From NCBI GenBank assembly GCA_039621445.1, contig CP154956.1, positions 94,430,406 to 94,494,405 of the forward strand: a stretch of 64,000 bases of DNA, written 5' to 3'. The stretch comes from Euglena gracilis. Taxonomy: Eukaryota > Euglenida > Euglenophyceae > Euglenales. The notes under the pieces were generated by a model. That model saw only the letters and a list, made by a program, of their open reading frames with translations. It did no database searches and was not told the DNA's origin. Made by a program: the position numbers and the translations under genes. Shown one piece after another: positions 32,553 to 42,588 of the stretch; position 1 is the stretch's first letter, and every line of letters starts with the position of its first letter.

Positions 32553-34105
32553 GTTTCAGAAAGTGTTTATGTTTATGTCTATGTTATTGCGCTTGTTCCA
32601 CAGCTTCCAATCCTGCTGGATATATCCAACGAAACTGGATGCTGGCTCCCAAGTGTCCTCCTCTGGCCCATACCCTTTCCAGCGAACTTTCCAGCAGTGC
32701 ACACCCCTGTCGACCTTGTGGTCTATTATCTTATCGACCACAAAGTCGTCCGTTTCAGGTAATCCGGAACGGGGCTTGAAATATAAGCAGGGGATAGCTT
32801 TTCCGTCTGGGGGGCTTAGGTACGGTTTGAAGTCGTCCATATGGACGTCCTCAATCCCGTTGGGCAAGGCAACTTTATATCGCCCGCTACCACCTAACCT
32901 CTCCAGAATTTCGCATGGGCCGAGCCCCAGAGGATCTAGCTTGGAAGATTGCATGCGGGTGCGGTTATTCCGTACCCACATGCGGTCACCTGGACTATAC
33001 ACAGGTGTGTTGAAGTTTTGTAAAAACGATTTCCGTTTGTTGGAATGAATTTCTGTGATACGTGATTGGACTGCAGAGCGGAGTGATTCCACTTCTGCAA
33101 ACCACGTTTCACAGCTGGCGCTACTTCGGGCGGGTCTCTCAGAGGGGATATCCCCTATGGCCGGAGGGTCTCGTCCGAAAACACTTTTGTACGGTGAGTG
33201 TGGTAATACCAACCCTGGCAAGGTATTGATGTAAAATAAACACCAATGAAGAACGGATAACCAATTCTTACCCGAGTCAGCCAGTGAAATGCGAAGCATA
33301 TTGACGACGGATTTCACGGCTGCCTCGGCTCTACCATTGCCTTTCGGGCGGTATATAATGGAAAAATGCTGCTCAATGCCGAGTAAACCGAACAAAGTTG
33401 TGAAAAACCGCGAGGAGATCAAGTGATCTTGATCACTCACGATTTCGTTCGGTAAACTCATTAAGCAGATACATTTCTCCAGGAATATGGATGCCAAAAT
33501 TTGAGCTGTCAACCCAGCTTTCCGGCATGGAATGGCTACTATGTACCCACTCAGCGGACAGACGACAACAAAAACGTAATCGTAAAATTTTTCATCTGAT
33601 CCTTTGCAAGGTTCAAGTTCGAGAAAATCCATGCAGAGGGACGTAAAAATGTCCGGTGGTACAGGGAAAAAGTCCATCGAAACAGGGGGGGTACCTCTGC
33701 GCGGTTTCACAGCCTGACAAATTTGGCACCGTTGCGAAATTCACAAACAGCGCGAATATAAATCTTTTTCACTCAGGGTTGTGCAATATCTGCGGCCAAC
33801 TAGTGAAAGAAGTTTGGGGGCCCCAGGGTGACCATGGTTGTGATAGCTCAAAATCACATCATCAACCAGGTCTTGGGGTATACAATATTTATAACCAGAA
33901 TCATTCCGGAAAATAAGCCGCAATGGTGATAGAGAGTAATTCTCTATGGATTCACCATTACGAAGTCTATTCACAATGTTACTATAAATAGCGTCACGCG
34001 AATAATCCCATTCGCGGAAAAATAGGGGGGTAGGAGTTTCCGTACGCGTAATGCGACGGGGTCCGGCAGTGCGTCCACGCCGGCGCCTTCCACGCAATGG
34101 TGAAA
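32553..34105 (-). CDS. pol: Integrase with chromodomain, element B
   Basis: Frames 34127-33741 and 33710-32556 cover the HHCC finger (HNHGHPG, then CQ-CQ just across the frame break) and the DDE core with [18 protein letters not shown] and KGNGRAEAA; 35 residues separate the second Asp and the Glu. The C-terminal part has the [12 protein letters not shown] module and a chromodomain with [20 protein letters not shown] and DTWEPASSF. The enzyme integrates the cDNA and the chromodomain would read methylated histone H3. All catalytic residues are retained. One frame break near 33720-33745 lies in the zinc-finger linker. The stop codon is at 32553. Confidence 0.88.
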
Positions 34106-34383
34106 TACCGGAACTTGAAGGGTCCAACCCAAAACTGGAACCCCGAGGTACTGAAAATGCAATTTATTGAGTGCCTCCCCAAGGAAGAAAAAGAACGCGC
34201 CCGACAGCTTGTGATCCAGAATCGGATTTCTTTTGATGATGTGGTGGACCAATATTGGTCAACAAGTTCGAGCCAAATTTCGCGAATTACGCTGGGGAAA
34301 AAATGGCGGAAATTCGCGCCTTGTGACCGAAAATAGAAATAAATTGACCTTTGGTATTCCAAATGTCATGTCAAATGTCAACG
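34106..34383 (+). pseudogene. gag: Antisense gag scrap inserted in pol of element B
   Basis: A plus-strand frame (34097-34336) reads LKGPTQNWNPEVLKMQFIEC and ITLGKKWRKFAPCDRK, which is the capsid part of a family A-like Gag, in the opposite orientation to the element. A1 lacks these roughly 275 bases at the matching point (TGAAATGAC then GATGCAGCC), so it is an insertion in B and not part of the family. It separates RNase H from integrase. The sequence differs from both gag copies here and comes from another subfamily. Confidence 0.75.
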
Positions 34384-35737
34384 CGATGCTGCGATATACC
34401 CGGGAAAAGGGTAAGGAATCGAGCATGTTGTCCGCAGCGTCGGATCGACGTGCGAACTGGTCAGCCTCATGGCTGCCATGAAACGTCCCATCACCCTCAT
34501 CCGGGTTCCCAGGATAATACCAGGGGGCGCGGCTGAGCGGATCCGCAACGTTTTGCGTGTGACCTGGGGTATAGGTAACCACCAGGTTAAACTGGCTCAA
34601 GAACTCATGCCATCGGCAACTTCTGCCCACCTATGACATGTCCTTGTTCAGGTCCTCGGTATACCAGTGTTGAAGGCTCTCATGATCCGTCAACACGAGT
34701 ATCTGGACCAAGCTGCTGGCTATCCAGCTGTGTAATTTCTAGAGAATAAGCACAATGGCATATGTCTCCTTTTCGCGGATGCTCCATTTAACCTGTCCTT
34801 TCCCGTTGTCGCCCTGTAGCTTCTTGCTGAAGAAAGCCACAGGTCGGAGTTCATTTGCCGCATTATGCTGGCTAAGAACCCCGCCAACAGCGTCATCGCT
34901 GCTGTCGACCTCCAGGACATACGGTTTGTATGGATCCGCGATATCAAGAACCACGTTCTCGAGGAACAAGTCGTTGATTTTATTCAAGGCCTCGCGCATT
35001 TGGTCATCCCAAATGACTTTTGTGTTATCGGGTGTCCGATTTTTGAGCTGTCGGGTTAGGGGTACCGCGATTTTCGCGAAATCTTTCATGTAGATCGCGT
35101 AATATTGGGGTAATCCCAAAAATCCCTTTAACTGCGTTAAGGTCTTAATGACCTCAGGAGTCCATTTCTTAATGGCCTCCATCTTGCTGGGTGTGGCTTT
35201 ACGCTGCCCGTTGCTCAGGATGTGCCCGCAAAACTTAATAATTTTGCGAAACAGGTGCATTTTGGAACCCTTCACAAAAAGCAAATGCTTTTTGAACGCG
35301 AATAATATCGCCGGCACATTGCGATAATGCGGTTCAAGGATATCCTCGCCCTATTTCGCGGATGGCGGTTGGGTTCCCACCAGTACATCATCGATGTACA
35401 CCAGAGCAAACGGTAAATCGCGCAAAACCCACTGGATCATGCGTTGAAACATGGCTGGGCCATTCTTAACACCCATTGGGAGTACCGTCCATTGGTACAC
35501 ACCCTTGGATGTCACGAATGCCGTATACGGTTGCGAATCAGGATGCAAATGCATCTGATGGAAACCGTCTTCCAGATCAAACATTGACCACAACCGGTTA
35601 TCCGATTGTCTCGTGATCAAATCCTCAATCGGCGGTAACGGGAAGGGGTCATCCTTCGTTTCGGAGTTCAGGTACCGGTAATCCAGCAATAGTCTCCACT
35701 TCTTCTGACCAGACTGGTCAGCAGGTTTGGGCACCAC
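34384..35737 (-). pseudogene. pol: Reverse transcriptase and RNase H, element B
   Basis: RT runs from VPKPADQSGQKKWRLLLDYR through FDLEDGFHQMHLHP, PMGVKNGPAMFQR and YIDDVLVG (frame 35737-35351). A TAG at about 35350 interrupts it where A1 has TCG, a one-base nonsense change in the spacer after the palm. The next frame (35317-34739) has the connection domain and RNase H (VLEVDSSDDAVGGVLSQ). Frame 34630-34259 has the RNase H end (VVTYTPGHTQNVADPLSR). Two more frame breaks occur near 34740 and 34640. Order and motifs are standard for Ty3/gypsy. Confidence 0.88.
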
Positions 35738-35802
35738 AAAAGCCTGTGATGTCCATTCGCTCTTGGAAGGGATAATTCACTTCCGCTGGATGAGCTTCTC
35801 AA

Positions 35803-36540
35803 TCATCTCGTTGAGAGCTTGTTCGCGTTCACCCGAACTACGGAAGAATTTCCGGTGCATGGGTTTAGCGCCATCCCTGAGCTCGATTTTGCAAACACCG
35901 AACGGACCGCGAATCGCGGGGTCGATGTCGCATGCGTAAACTGGGTTATCCAGTACACCGTGGAATTCGCGAGTAATTCGCGAACAGTAATCAGCAGACT
36001 TGGGGTGTTGGTCACCACTCTCAATGACTGCAGAAATCTGCGTTGAGGGTGTGGCATCCCCATCCGTACCAAGTTATCTTGGCACACACGCAAATCGGAT
36101 ATTCCGAATGTGTCAAAGAAACAAACGCAAAAAATGATTTCCTTAGCCGGTGGTAAAAATATACCACAAAAATCCTCAAAAAGTGGTACATCAGCGGGTA
36201 AATCCCACCAATGAAAACACACATAGGACAATTGGTGAAACCAATCCGCATTCGGATTGACGGGTATGAGGAGAGCTCCTCGCGCTTCGTCGCGGAGGAT
36301 TTTCTCCACCACATCCGGGATAAGTTTTAGGGGAGGGTGCATCCAGAGCACCGTATCACCCCAAAATTTAACAAATGCGTTGGAATGTCGCGACCAATAT
36401 CGCGACAAGCGCGCATGCGCTTTTGATGAAAACACATCAATTTTCAACGGCAAATCGAAGGAATGAGCCAAAGCCGTGATTTTGGAGAACCATTCCTCCG
36501 AAAACGGTATTGAACAAAATTAAATGCGTTCCATACGCGC
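35803..36540 (-). pseudogene. Dam-like domain between protease and RT, element B
   Basis: The frame 36471-35803 repeats the A1 block: SFDLPLKIDVFSSKAHARLS, then VLWMHPPLKLIPDVVEKI and LLIPVNPNADWFHQL. Conservation between two decayed copies suggests the region was under selection in the active family. Its motif order follows that of the Dam-like domain in ORF1 of element G (48851-50499), and of the adenine-methyltransferase-like domain known from DIRS-type elements. The catalytic NPPF is HPPL/HPPP here, so it may have lost catalysis. The frame ends near 35803; the RT start follows in another frame. Confidence 0.55.
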
Positions 36541-36892
36541 ATCGCGTAGGTGTCGATTTAGTTCGCGGGTTGAAGAGCGGTAACGCAATTCAGGGATCCG
36601 CAAACATAGGCCAAGGGTGTGTCATCCACACTCCCAAGGGGCATTTCCCAAGGGTTGATGGGTCGGATGGGTGCATACCCAGTCCATATCATGCCAGATG
36701 GAGGTGGGGGAGGTGTGTGACACGGATTTCGCGGTTCTAAACAACAAGGCAATACGTCGTTGTTGGAGCACTTGATGTACGGTCGCGCATTGCGAACCGC
36801 AACCAAGTGTGTGGTTACGCGAAATCGGCATTAGTGTTGGTGTTTGGACTAGACATCCACAATCGAAATCTGGCTGGGCGGAAATTATTCTC

Positions 36893-37915
36893 CTACAGTG
36901 CACACATTGGAAGGAAGTGTCGGAGTAGTGGTCCTGGTCGCGCATGTTGGTCTGGTGGGGGTGTGTAAAAGTTGGGATGCGCTTTTGTAGCTGCTGGGGG
37001 GTGTACAAATGTATCTGAAAGCGATACATCTGGTGGAAAACGTGGTATTAGTGCAGCTGGGCGACTACTCGACACCGTGATCACTTCAGGCCTTTGGGCT
37101 TTCGTCTTGTAACCCAGTGGAACGAGGGGGGTACCGCTACTCGCTTGCCCTGCCTCATGGGGAACGGAAGTTGGTGTGTCAATGGGCAGGGGGTGAACTT
37201 TCTCGGTACACCCGGTGTGGAAAACGTTGGTTGGTGTGGTTGGTAACGGGGTAAAAGTTTTCGAAAACGGTGTGGAAAAATTGGTGGCTGTCGCGGTTGA
37301 CGCCACGGGTGATGAAGGTTTGGGGGGCAGTGAAGAGAATGGTGATGTGCGCAAACCGTGGGAGTGGCAATCCACTACCAGCCGGTGCTGACGTAAAAAG
37401 GGGTATCCCAGGATTACGTCAGAACCGTGGATTCCGGATTCATATCCCCAGGTATCCGGAAAATTTTGCGGTTGGGGGGGGTGTGAGTGGTGCTTGGGGA
37501 TGAGGGGTAGGACTATGTCCAAAAAGCATCCCAAGTCACCACCGCACATGGGGGTGTTGTCAGCCGTCGTAATTTTGATCGGCTTCTTGGCTTTCACCAA
37601 GAGGGGGGTTGGTATCAACCCGAACCGAAAAAGTAGTGCAATGCGACAACCAGTGTCAATGAGAATTTTGACTTTTGCACAAAAATTTTGGATTTTGATT
37701 TCCGCTTGGACCAAAAGTTCCATGGGGGGTAAGCAAAGTGAAGGGTCTGGCGAAAATACGTTTTCTTGCCAGCTTTCCCATGAACCCTTTCCTACTTTGC
37801 ACAACATTCCGAGCGGAAAGTTGGAGTGGGGGGTGGGGGACCCGAAAATTTTCCGGGTACCGACCAGGAAGGCAGATGGGCAGGGGGGGCAGGGTTGATC
37901 AGGTCCTACCTCCAT
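36893..37915 (-). CDS. pol: Aspartic protease (retropepsin-like) and linker, element B
   Basis: 340-aa frame. The catalytic triad DTG is at residues 87-89 in ILIDTGCRIALLF; the flap/second-lobe motif ILGYPFLRQHRLVVDC follows about 95 residues later. The rest is a Pro/Thr/Ser-rich linker that runs toward the Dam-like domain. It begins about 45 bases after the gag stop in a different frame, consistent with Pol expression by frameshifting or with decay. The domain would mature Gag and Pol in the virus-like particle. Confidence 0.85.
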   Translation of the reverse strand: MEVGPDQPCPPCPSAFLVGTRKIFGSPTPHSNFPLGMLCKVGKGSWESWQENVFSPDPSLCLPPMELLVQAEIKIQNFCAKVKILIDTGCRIALLFRFGLIPTPLLVKAKKPIKITTADNTPMCGGDLGCFLDIVLPLIPKHHSHPPQPQNFPDTWGYESGIHGSDVILGYPFLRQHRLVVDCHSHGLRTSPFSSLPPKPSSPVASTATATNFSTPFSKTFTPLPTTPTNVFHTGCTEKVHPLPIDTPTSVPHEAGQASSGTPLVPLGYKTKAQRPEVITVSSSRPAALIPRFPPDVSLSDTFVHPPAATKAHPNFYTPPPDQHARPGPLLRHFLPMCAL

Positions 37916-37960
37916 CTGTTCATCAGCCCAGAGGTCCGTGCCCTCGGACCTCGGGCTCCC

Positions 37961-40003
37961 CTACTCCAGGTCCGAACCGGCCGAATAGCCGGCTATGGGC
38001 CTTTTAGAGGTATAAACTGATTTCAACGTGCGCACCGCCATGCGGGCCTCGTCGAAATCGGTATCCGTGGTCTCATCCCCCTCCCTGCCCGAAGCCGGGG
38101 TGTCATCCTCCAAACAAGATATCTTGAAACCGACTTTATGGCGGTTGGAGAAGTGACGCTTGTCACCGCGATTCATACCATGATGACGTTGGCCAGGGCG
38201 GGGAGAACGAGAACGCGGACATTTGGATGAGTGGTGATCACTCGATCCACAAAGCGAACACCGAGATTTGTGTCGCGAATCTGGATAATCGCGGGAAAGG
38301 TTTCCCGATTTCCCGTCAAACCGTCGTGGTGACCGGGTATCCCGTCGACCATGACCGGTGTATCGGGGTTTTCCCGATGAGGATCGCGAAGAAGATGATC
38401 CGCTTCGCGAACGCGATCGCGATGTCTCGCGATGAGAATCACGCTTCTTGGCCGGGGCACCGGGTGACCTACCCCGAGGGGTACCGTGTTTCCGCTCATC
38501 GCGGAACGGGATCCGGGGGCTAATACCACCGGAACGGGGACCCGATGACCGTGAATTGCCCGATTGGCGTGAAAACGCGGAGGAACCCGAACCTCGTGAT
38601 GAGGTCGAGCCTCGCGGACTCTGAATACGCTTACGCGCTTCAGGATTAGGACATTCCCGAGACATATGTCCCGGTTTGTTGCATAAAAAGCACACTTTAT
38701 CCGTGGCTTGGTCCGAAGAACGCGGGTATCGCGTTTTCGATCCCGTGGTTGGTGAAGTGGGTGAAACCGGTGATTTTTGCAATGCGTTCACCGAACCAGC
38801 CGGTAATCCAGCGGTTGGGTGTGCGGTATACGCGGATTGAATCTGACCAAGAAGCTGTGATAGCTTCAACTGCTTGGAAACGTAGTTCCAGCGTTGGTCA
38901 AGAGTCATTGCATTACCCGCCAACTCCTCACGATGGATATCCTTGATGAGGCTAGGCGTGAAATGCATGAGAACAGCGTCAAACCGTTCGCGCATTTGCT
39001 TTTCACTGAGTTCATCCACTTCAGCGGCAAGTCCTAACCATTTGGCATACCAAAGGTCAATGGACTTCCATTTGCGATCGGGTGGGGCGCATTGCCGCCA
39101 CTTGGTCTCCAGGGTAATCCTAGCGACCAAACTTGAACTGGTGGAAGCGTATTGCTCCACCAGGTCATCAAAGGAAACGCGGTAGCGAATGACGAGTTGT
39201 CGCGCGCGCTCCTTCTCATCCCTAGGGAGGCAATCGATGAATTCCAACTTGATCACCTCCGGGTTTGTGTCCTGGGTTGGCCCTTTCAATGCCCAGTAGT
39301 ACTCCCAGTCCCGGAAAAACTGTCTCCATGTGGTTGGATCACCGTCCCATTGGGGTTTCACCTTATTCGCGATTGCGATGGTGCCCTTGAAGTCTTTCTG
39401 AAAAACCCGTTGGCCCTCGGTGGTATTCCGTGGATTCGGGCCCGGGTACGCTCGAGCACCAAGCGTATCCTTTCCGGATTCTTGTCGGAATCGCGAAATT
39501 TCTGGTGAAGGTGAATCCTGGTACCGGAAATCCGGTCGCAAACCCTGTTGGTCACCCGTAATAGGGGGACACTCCGGTGTGGGAGTATGTCGCACATGCA
39601 ACATGTGACCCACTCCCGGTGTACGGGTTTGGCTCATTCCACGCACAAGCATGGAATGATGGATTTCTTGGTGGAGACTTGGCGGAATCGCCGTGTTTTC
39701 CGAAAATTCGGTTCCCGTAATGGGAAATTCATCCGAAAACTGGTTTTGAGTTGTGGGCAAGGCCAATGGTGGCACAATTGGCGGAATCGCGGATTGTGAC
39801 ACTCGGGACACGGGTGGTGGTGGTGCATGTGCACCCAGATTCGGGTTGTGGAAACGCGAATCTGGAGCATCTGGCGCATCTTCGGCAGTGCATACTGCCG
39901 AATTGCGGTGTGAAACCCGCTGTTGGTTGGACACATTATCCAAACCCACAGACAAGTCATGCACACTTTGCTCCAAATGCTCACAAGTTGGAGTTGGCCG
40001 CAA
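37961..40003 (-). CDS. gag: Gag, capsid and nucleocapsid part, element B
   Basis: 680-aa open frame. Residues about 215-400 are the capsid-like region (KVKPQWDGDPTTWRQFFRDW, ECLPRDEKERAR-like helix, LTLDQRW-type segment near MTLDQRWNYVSKQ). Two zinc knuckles follow: CFLCNKPGHMSREC and, after an Arg/Ser-rich stretch (RSRSRSGSSSSRSSSGK), a second one CSLCGSSDHHSSKC, both CX2CX4HX4C. The SR-rich stretch between two knuckles is unusual and would bind RNA. A one-base deletion near 39985 separates it from the upstream coiled-coil part; A1 has no shift there. The stop is at 37961. Confidence 0.88.
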   Translation of the reverse strand: MRPTPTCEHLEQSVHDLSVGLDNVSNQQRVSHRNSAVCTAEDAPDAPDSRFHNPNLGAHAPPPPVSRVSQSAIPPIVPPLALPTTQNQFSDEFPITGTEFSENTAIPPSLHQEIHHSMLVRGMSQTRTPGVGHMLHVRHTPTPECPPITGDQQGLRPDFRYQDSPSPEISRFRQESGKDTLGARAYPGPNPRNTTEGQRVFQKDFKGTIAIANKVKPQWDGDPTTWRQFFRDWEYYWALKGPTQDTNPEVIKLEFIDCLPRDEKERARQLVIRYRVSFDDLVEQYASTSSSLVARITLETKWRQCAPPDRKWKSIDLWYAKWLGLAAEVDELSEKQMRERFDAVLMHFTPSLIKDIHREELAGNAMTLDQRWNYVSKQLKLSQLLGQIQSAYTAHPTAGLPAGSVNALQKSPVSPTSPTTGSKTRYPRSSDQATDKVCFLCNKPGHMSRECPNPEARKRIQSPRGSTSSRGSGSSAFSRQSGNSRSSGPRSGGISPRIPFRDERKHGTPRGRSPGAPAKKRDSHRETSRSRSRSGSSSSRSSSGKPRYTGHGRRDTRSPRRFDGKSGNLSRDYPDSRHKSRCSLCGSSDHHSSKCPRSRSPRPGQRHHGMNRGDKRHFSNRHKVGFKISCLEDDTPASGREGDETTDTDFDEARMAVRTLKSVYTSKRPIAGYSAGSDLE

Positions 40004-41935
40004 ATACGGTCAACTTCATCTTCCAAAGCGCGAATACGCTTGCGGTAACGGGAAAAGTCATCCAAGTGCGGAATCCTTTCGGAAATTCCGGTAACATCTT
40101 GGACAAGTTTTCCGTGAGACTTATCCAATAATTGGAGTTGTCCCATTAATGCTTTTACAGCATTTGAGAGAATCTGCAAAGGTGATGTCACCTTGGTTGG
40201 TGTGGTGGTGGGTGCAACCGGTGCAGGGTTATCCGAGAACGCGGTTGTGGTACCCATGGGCAAATTTCCATGTTGTGGGTTATCCAACAACGCGGAAATT
40301 CGCTCATCCAACCTGGTAATCTCACTTTGCGTGGATCGGGCATTCCGATTCACCGATTCCTCAAGCCGTAATAGGCTGTTGCAGAAGTCTTGCAAGGTTT
40401 CCTGATTGTTAGTGAGCATTTTGTCATAAAATGCCTGGAAATCAGGGTTCTCGGTAATCCGAGAACTGGAACCTGCAGGTAGAGACTGCATTTCCGTTAT
40501 TTTGGTAGACACCGATGCATACCGGGTCTGGAGTTCTCCAATAGCAGTCTGAATGCCGCTAATGTCCGGAACTCGGTGGGAAAGTGCGGAATAGCTTTGT
40601 TGCAAACCCGCAATGGCCGAGTTAATCCCGCCAATGTCGGATTGCAACTGCAACTGCAGGGAATCCTGCCGTTGTGCCATTTCCGCGACTTTCGCGCTCA
40701 GATTGGATAATCCAACCCGATTCGCGTCACAATAGCAGGTTTTCTGCTCCAAACGGGAAAGTCGCTCCTCCAACTGCCGCACATACGTGTGGGGAGCGAA
40801 ATTCTCGTTGGCTTGTGACTGGAGTTGCCGAAACTTTTCCGTTTCATCGCACAACTGCATAATGCGGTGTTGCGATTCATGGAAAGTTGCGGACAATGTG
40901 GTGAAATGGTCCATAGACACAAATCCACCACTGCTGGATGTTGCAGACGAGGAATCTCGTGCATGCAACTGTTGTTGCAAATGCAACAACGCAGATGAAC
41001 AGGACTCCATTTGTCCCGATAGCTGTTGTAGTGATCCATGCAAGTGCAGAAACTTGGAGGCATTCCGCGTTTCCGCTTCATGCATGCATTCACTAATTTG
41101 CCGGAAGTTTTGCGGGAGCTGTTGGCATATTCTGTCAAAGGTTTCCCGAAAGTTTGCAAGGTCAATACCCGCACTTTCGAAATTCCTCTGGCAATATCTG
41201 CCAACTTCCTGCAAGTAATTCCAGCAGTGTTCCAGCTTGGTGAAGACATGTTTCTGGTTGTCCTCATCAAACTGAAGCACTTTGTTCAATGCGGTTGCAC
41301 ACTCTGCAACGCATTGTTGTACATGGTTGAACTGCCTCACAAGGGGGTGATCCCCTGGAAGCCGAGCAACAATATCCTGCACATCCTCAGCAGTGAGGAG
41401 CTCACCAGTGCCCTTCCCATAGTCATCCATGGGTTGGGATGTACCGGAGAATTCCGGCACCACGAGGCGAGTCTCCGGTTGCCAAGGTAGTACGGGATAG
41501 CACCCGATATCGGGGGGTGGTGGCAAAGCTCTGTAAGGGCTTGCCGGTGGAAGAGCGGGTGGTGGTTGAAAGAAACACGGGGTTTCCAACCCACCATCAC
41601 CAGAGAAGCCCGGTGGCGGAATCACCACGGGTCTCTCCGGTGTGCAGCTGCACCATTGCCGCAGACAGAGGCGAATACCCCCGTTGTGGCAAGGTGAGTG
41701 CGGAAGAGGCCGCATTAGCCTCTGAAGCCAATGATGTGGAGGGCTCATCGCCGACCACTGTCAATGATGACAAGTGTTGCAATTGTGACAATTGAATCAA
41801 TTGTGCCTCATCGGCGTGGGAACTGGAAGCATTTTCACATAAAAGCTTCCAATCCCCAGTTTCTTGGTCAATGTCTTGCAATGATGCCTGTAATAAGGCA
41901 TAATTGAATTGATGGTTGGGGCCTGTGCTTTGCAT
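39970..41935 (-). CDS. gag: Gag N-terminal coiled-coil region, element B
   Basis: The start is chosen at 41935 (MQSTGPNHQFNYALLQ), the first Met downstream of the primer sites. After about 100 residues the frame shifts near 41640 into the 704-aa frame 41748-39634. That frame is Pro-rich at first, then strongly Gln/Leu/Glu-rich with heptad-like segments (FTKLEHCWNYLQEV, TYVRQLEERLSRLEQ, FDAFQAFYDKML-type helices) for about 450 residues. Together with the downstream part the Gag would exceed 1300 residues, roughly twice or more the size of usual gypsy Gag. The coiled-coils probably drive particle assembly. Homologous parts are at 1-1630 in A1. Confidence 0.8.
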
Positions 41936-42125
41936 CTTTTCTGATGACTAAAACAGCAAAAACCCACAAAACTAAGCAGTTGTGCTGGCACCAGAGGGGC
42001 TGTAACGGGTAATACCGTACAGAGCCTTCCGGAGCCTGCTCGTCTGCTTAGACGTTGACTAGAAGCCGGGAGCTGACGCTGCGACCGTGTAATAACGGTG
42101 CAGGGGCTCTCCGCTGCCAGTCAGC
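41936..42125 (-). other. 5' leader between primer sites and gag
   Basis: Contains several hairpins with short AT loops (ACGGGTAATACCGT at 42006-42019, ACCGTGTAATAACGGT at 42088-42103) and a TGGTGCCAG sequence on the minus strand near 41993 that at first resembles a primer site. No open frame. Such structured leaders often carry packaging signals; that role is inference. Confidence 0.5.
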
Positions 42126-42287
42126 GTAGGATCGAACCAATCTGCTACCAAGTGTAAAACCTGGTAGCCTTTCTTTCTGTGAAGTATGTGTAGGATCGTA
42201 ACCAATCTGCTACCAAGTGTAATACTTGATAGCGTTTCTTTCTGTATGGGCTGTATGTGTAGGATCGTGACCTAATCTGCTACCAAG
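42126..42287 (-). promoter_or_regulatory. Three tandem primer-binding sites for initiator tRNA-Met
   Basis: Two bases inside the 5' LTR end (42288) the minus strand reads TGGTAGCAGATT, the complement of a tRNA 3' end ATCTGCTACCA; animal initiator tRNA-Met ends CTGCTACCA. The complementarity extends into GGATCGAACC, which has the A54-type T-loop (ATCGAA) special to eukaryotic initiator tRNA. Sites are at 42259-42285, 42190-42215 and 42126-42150, in direct repeats of about 65-70 bases, each preceded on the minus strand by TACACT, the same bases as the LTR end plus spacer. The distal copy is the best match; the LTR-proximal one has small changes. Confidence 0.8.
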
Positions 42288-42588
42288 TGTACGTCTGATT
42301 CCCAATTCCCAATTCCCAAAAAGCCTTCGCTTTCGCCTTGGCGCACCTACTTGGGAACTAAAAATCAGAGTAACAGTAAAAACCCTTTTCCCACTTCCCA
42401 AGAAGCAAAGCACGGAGCAATGCAGGGAGGACGGACTGGATAACCAAGTCCGGTCCGGAGAAAAGGAAAGACAAACAGAATACCACCTGTGGAGAGAGAA
42501 GGGGGCACCCATTAGGAGATCCTAATAGGATCTGCTTCCATCCTAACTTCCTCAACGGAAGGGGACAGAAGCATACGCCTGGTACACA
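42288..42588 (-). repeat. 5' LTR of element B, outer part missing
   Basis: About 300 bases matching 25693-25995 of the 3' LTR with few differences, ending on the minus strand in GACGTACA directly before the primer site. The rest of the LTR, about 800 bases, is absent; at 42588 the sequence changes to non-LTR element F2. It contains the TACCACCTGTGGAGAG block and hairpin CATTAGGAGATCCTAATAGG. Confidence 0.8.

Larger units (their letters stand above)
25693..42588 (-). mobile_element. Giant Ty3/gypsy chromovirus-type element B with two extra genes
   Basis: Read on the minus strand: 5' LTR (42588-42288, outer part lost), primer sites (42285-42126), leader, gag (41935-37961), protease, Dam-like domain, RT, RNase H, integrase with chromodomain (to 32553), extra genes D3 ORF1 (32364-29271) and ORF2 (29141-26832), 3' LTR (26825-25693). 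The two LTR pieces match closely over about 300 bases and share the terminus ending GACGTACA. At about 16.9 kb with an outer 5' LTR part missing it is far larger than a typical 5-10 kb gypsy element. It carries frameshifts and one clear nonsense codon in RT, plus an inserted gag scrap, so this copy is defective. It sits inside D2. Confidence 0.8.

Noticed and set aside
41976-41993. Primer-binding site TGGTGCCAG just upstream of gag
   Set aside because: It is 300 bases from the LTR end, while TGGTAGCAGATT with longer tRNA complementarity lies two bases from the LTR.
42126-42285. tRNA gene fragments
   Set aside because: Only the 3' 25 bases of a tRNA are present, in complement to the element strand and in tandem, with no anticodon or D arm.
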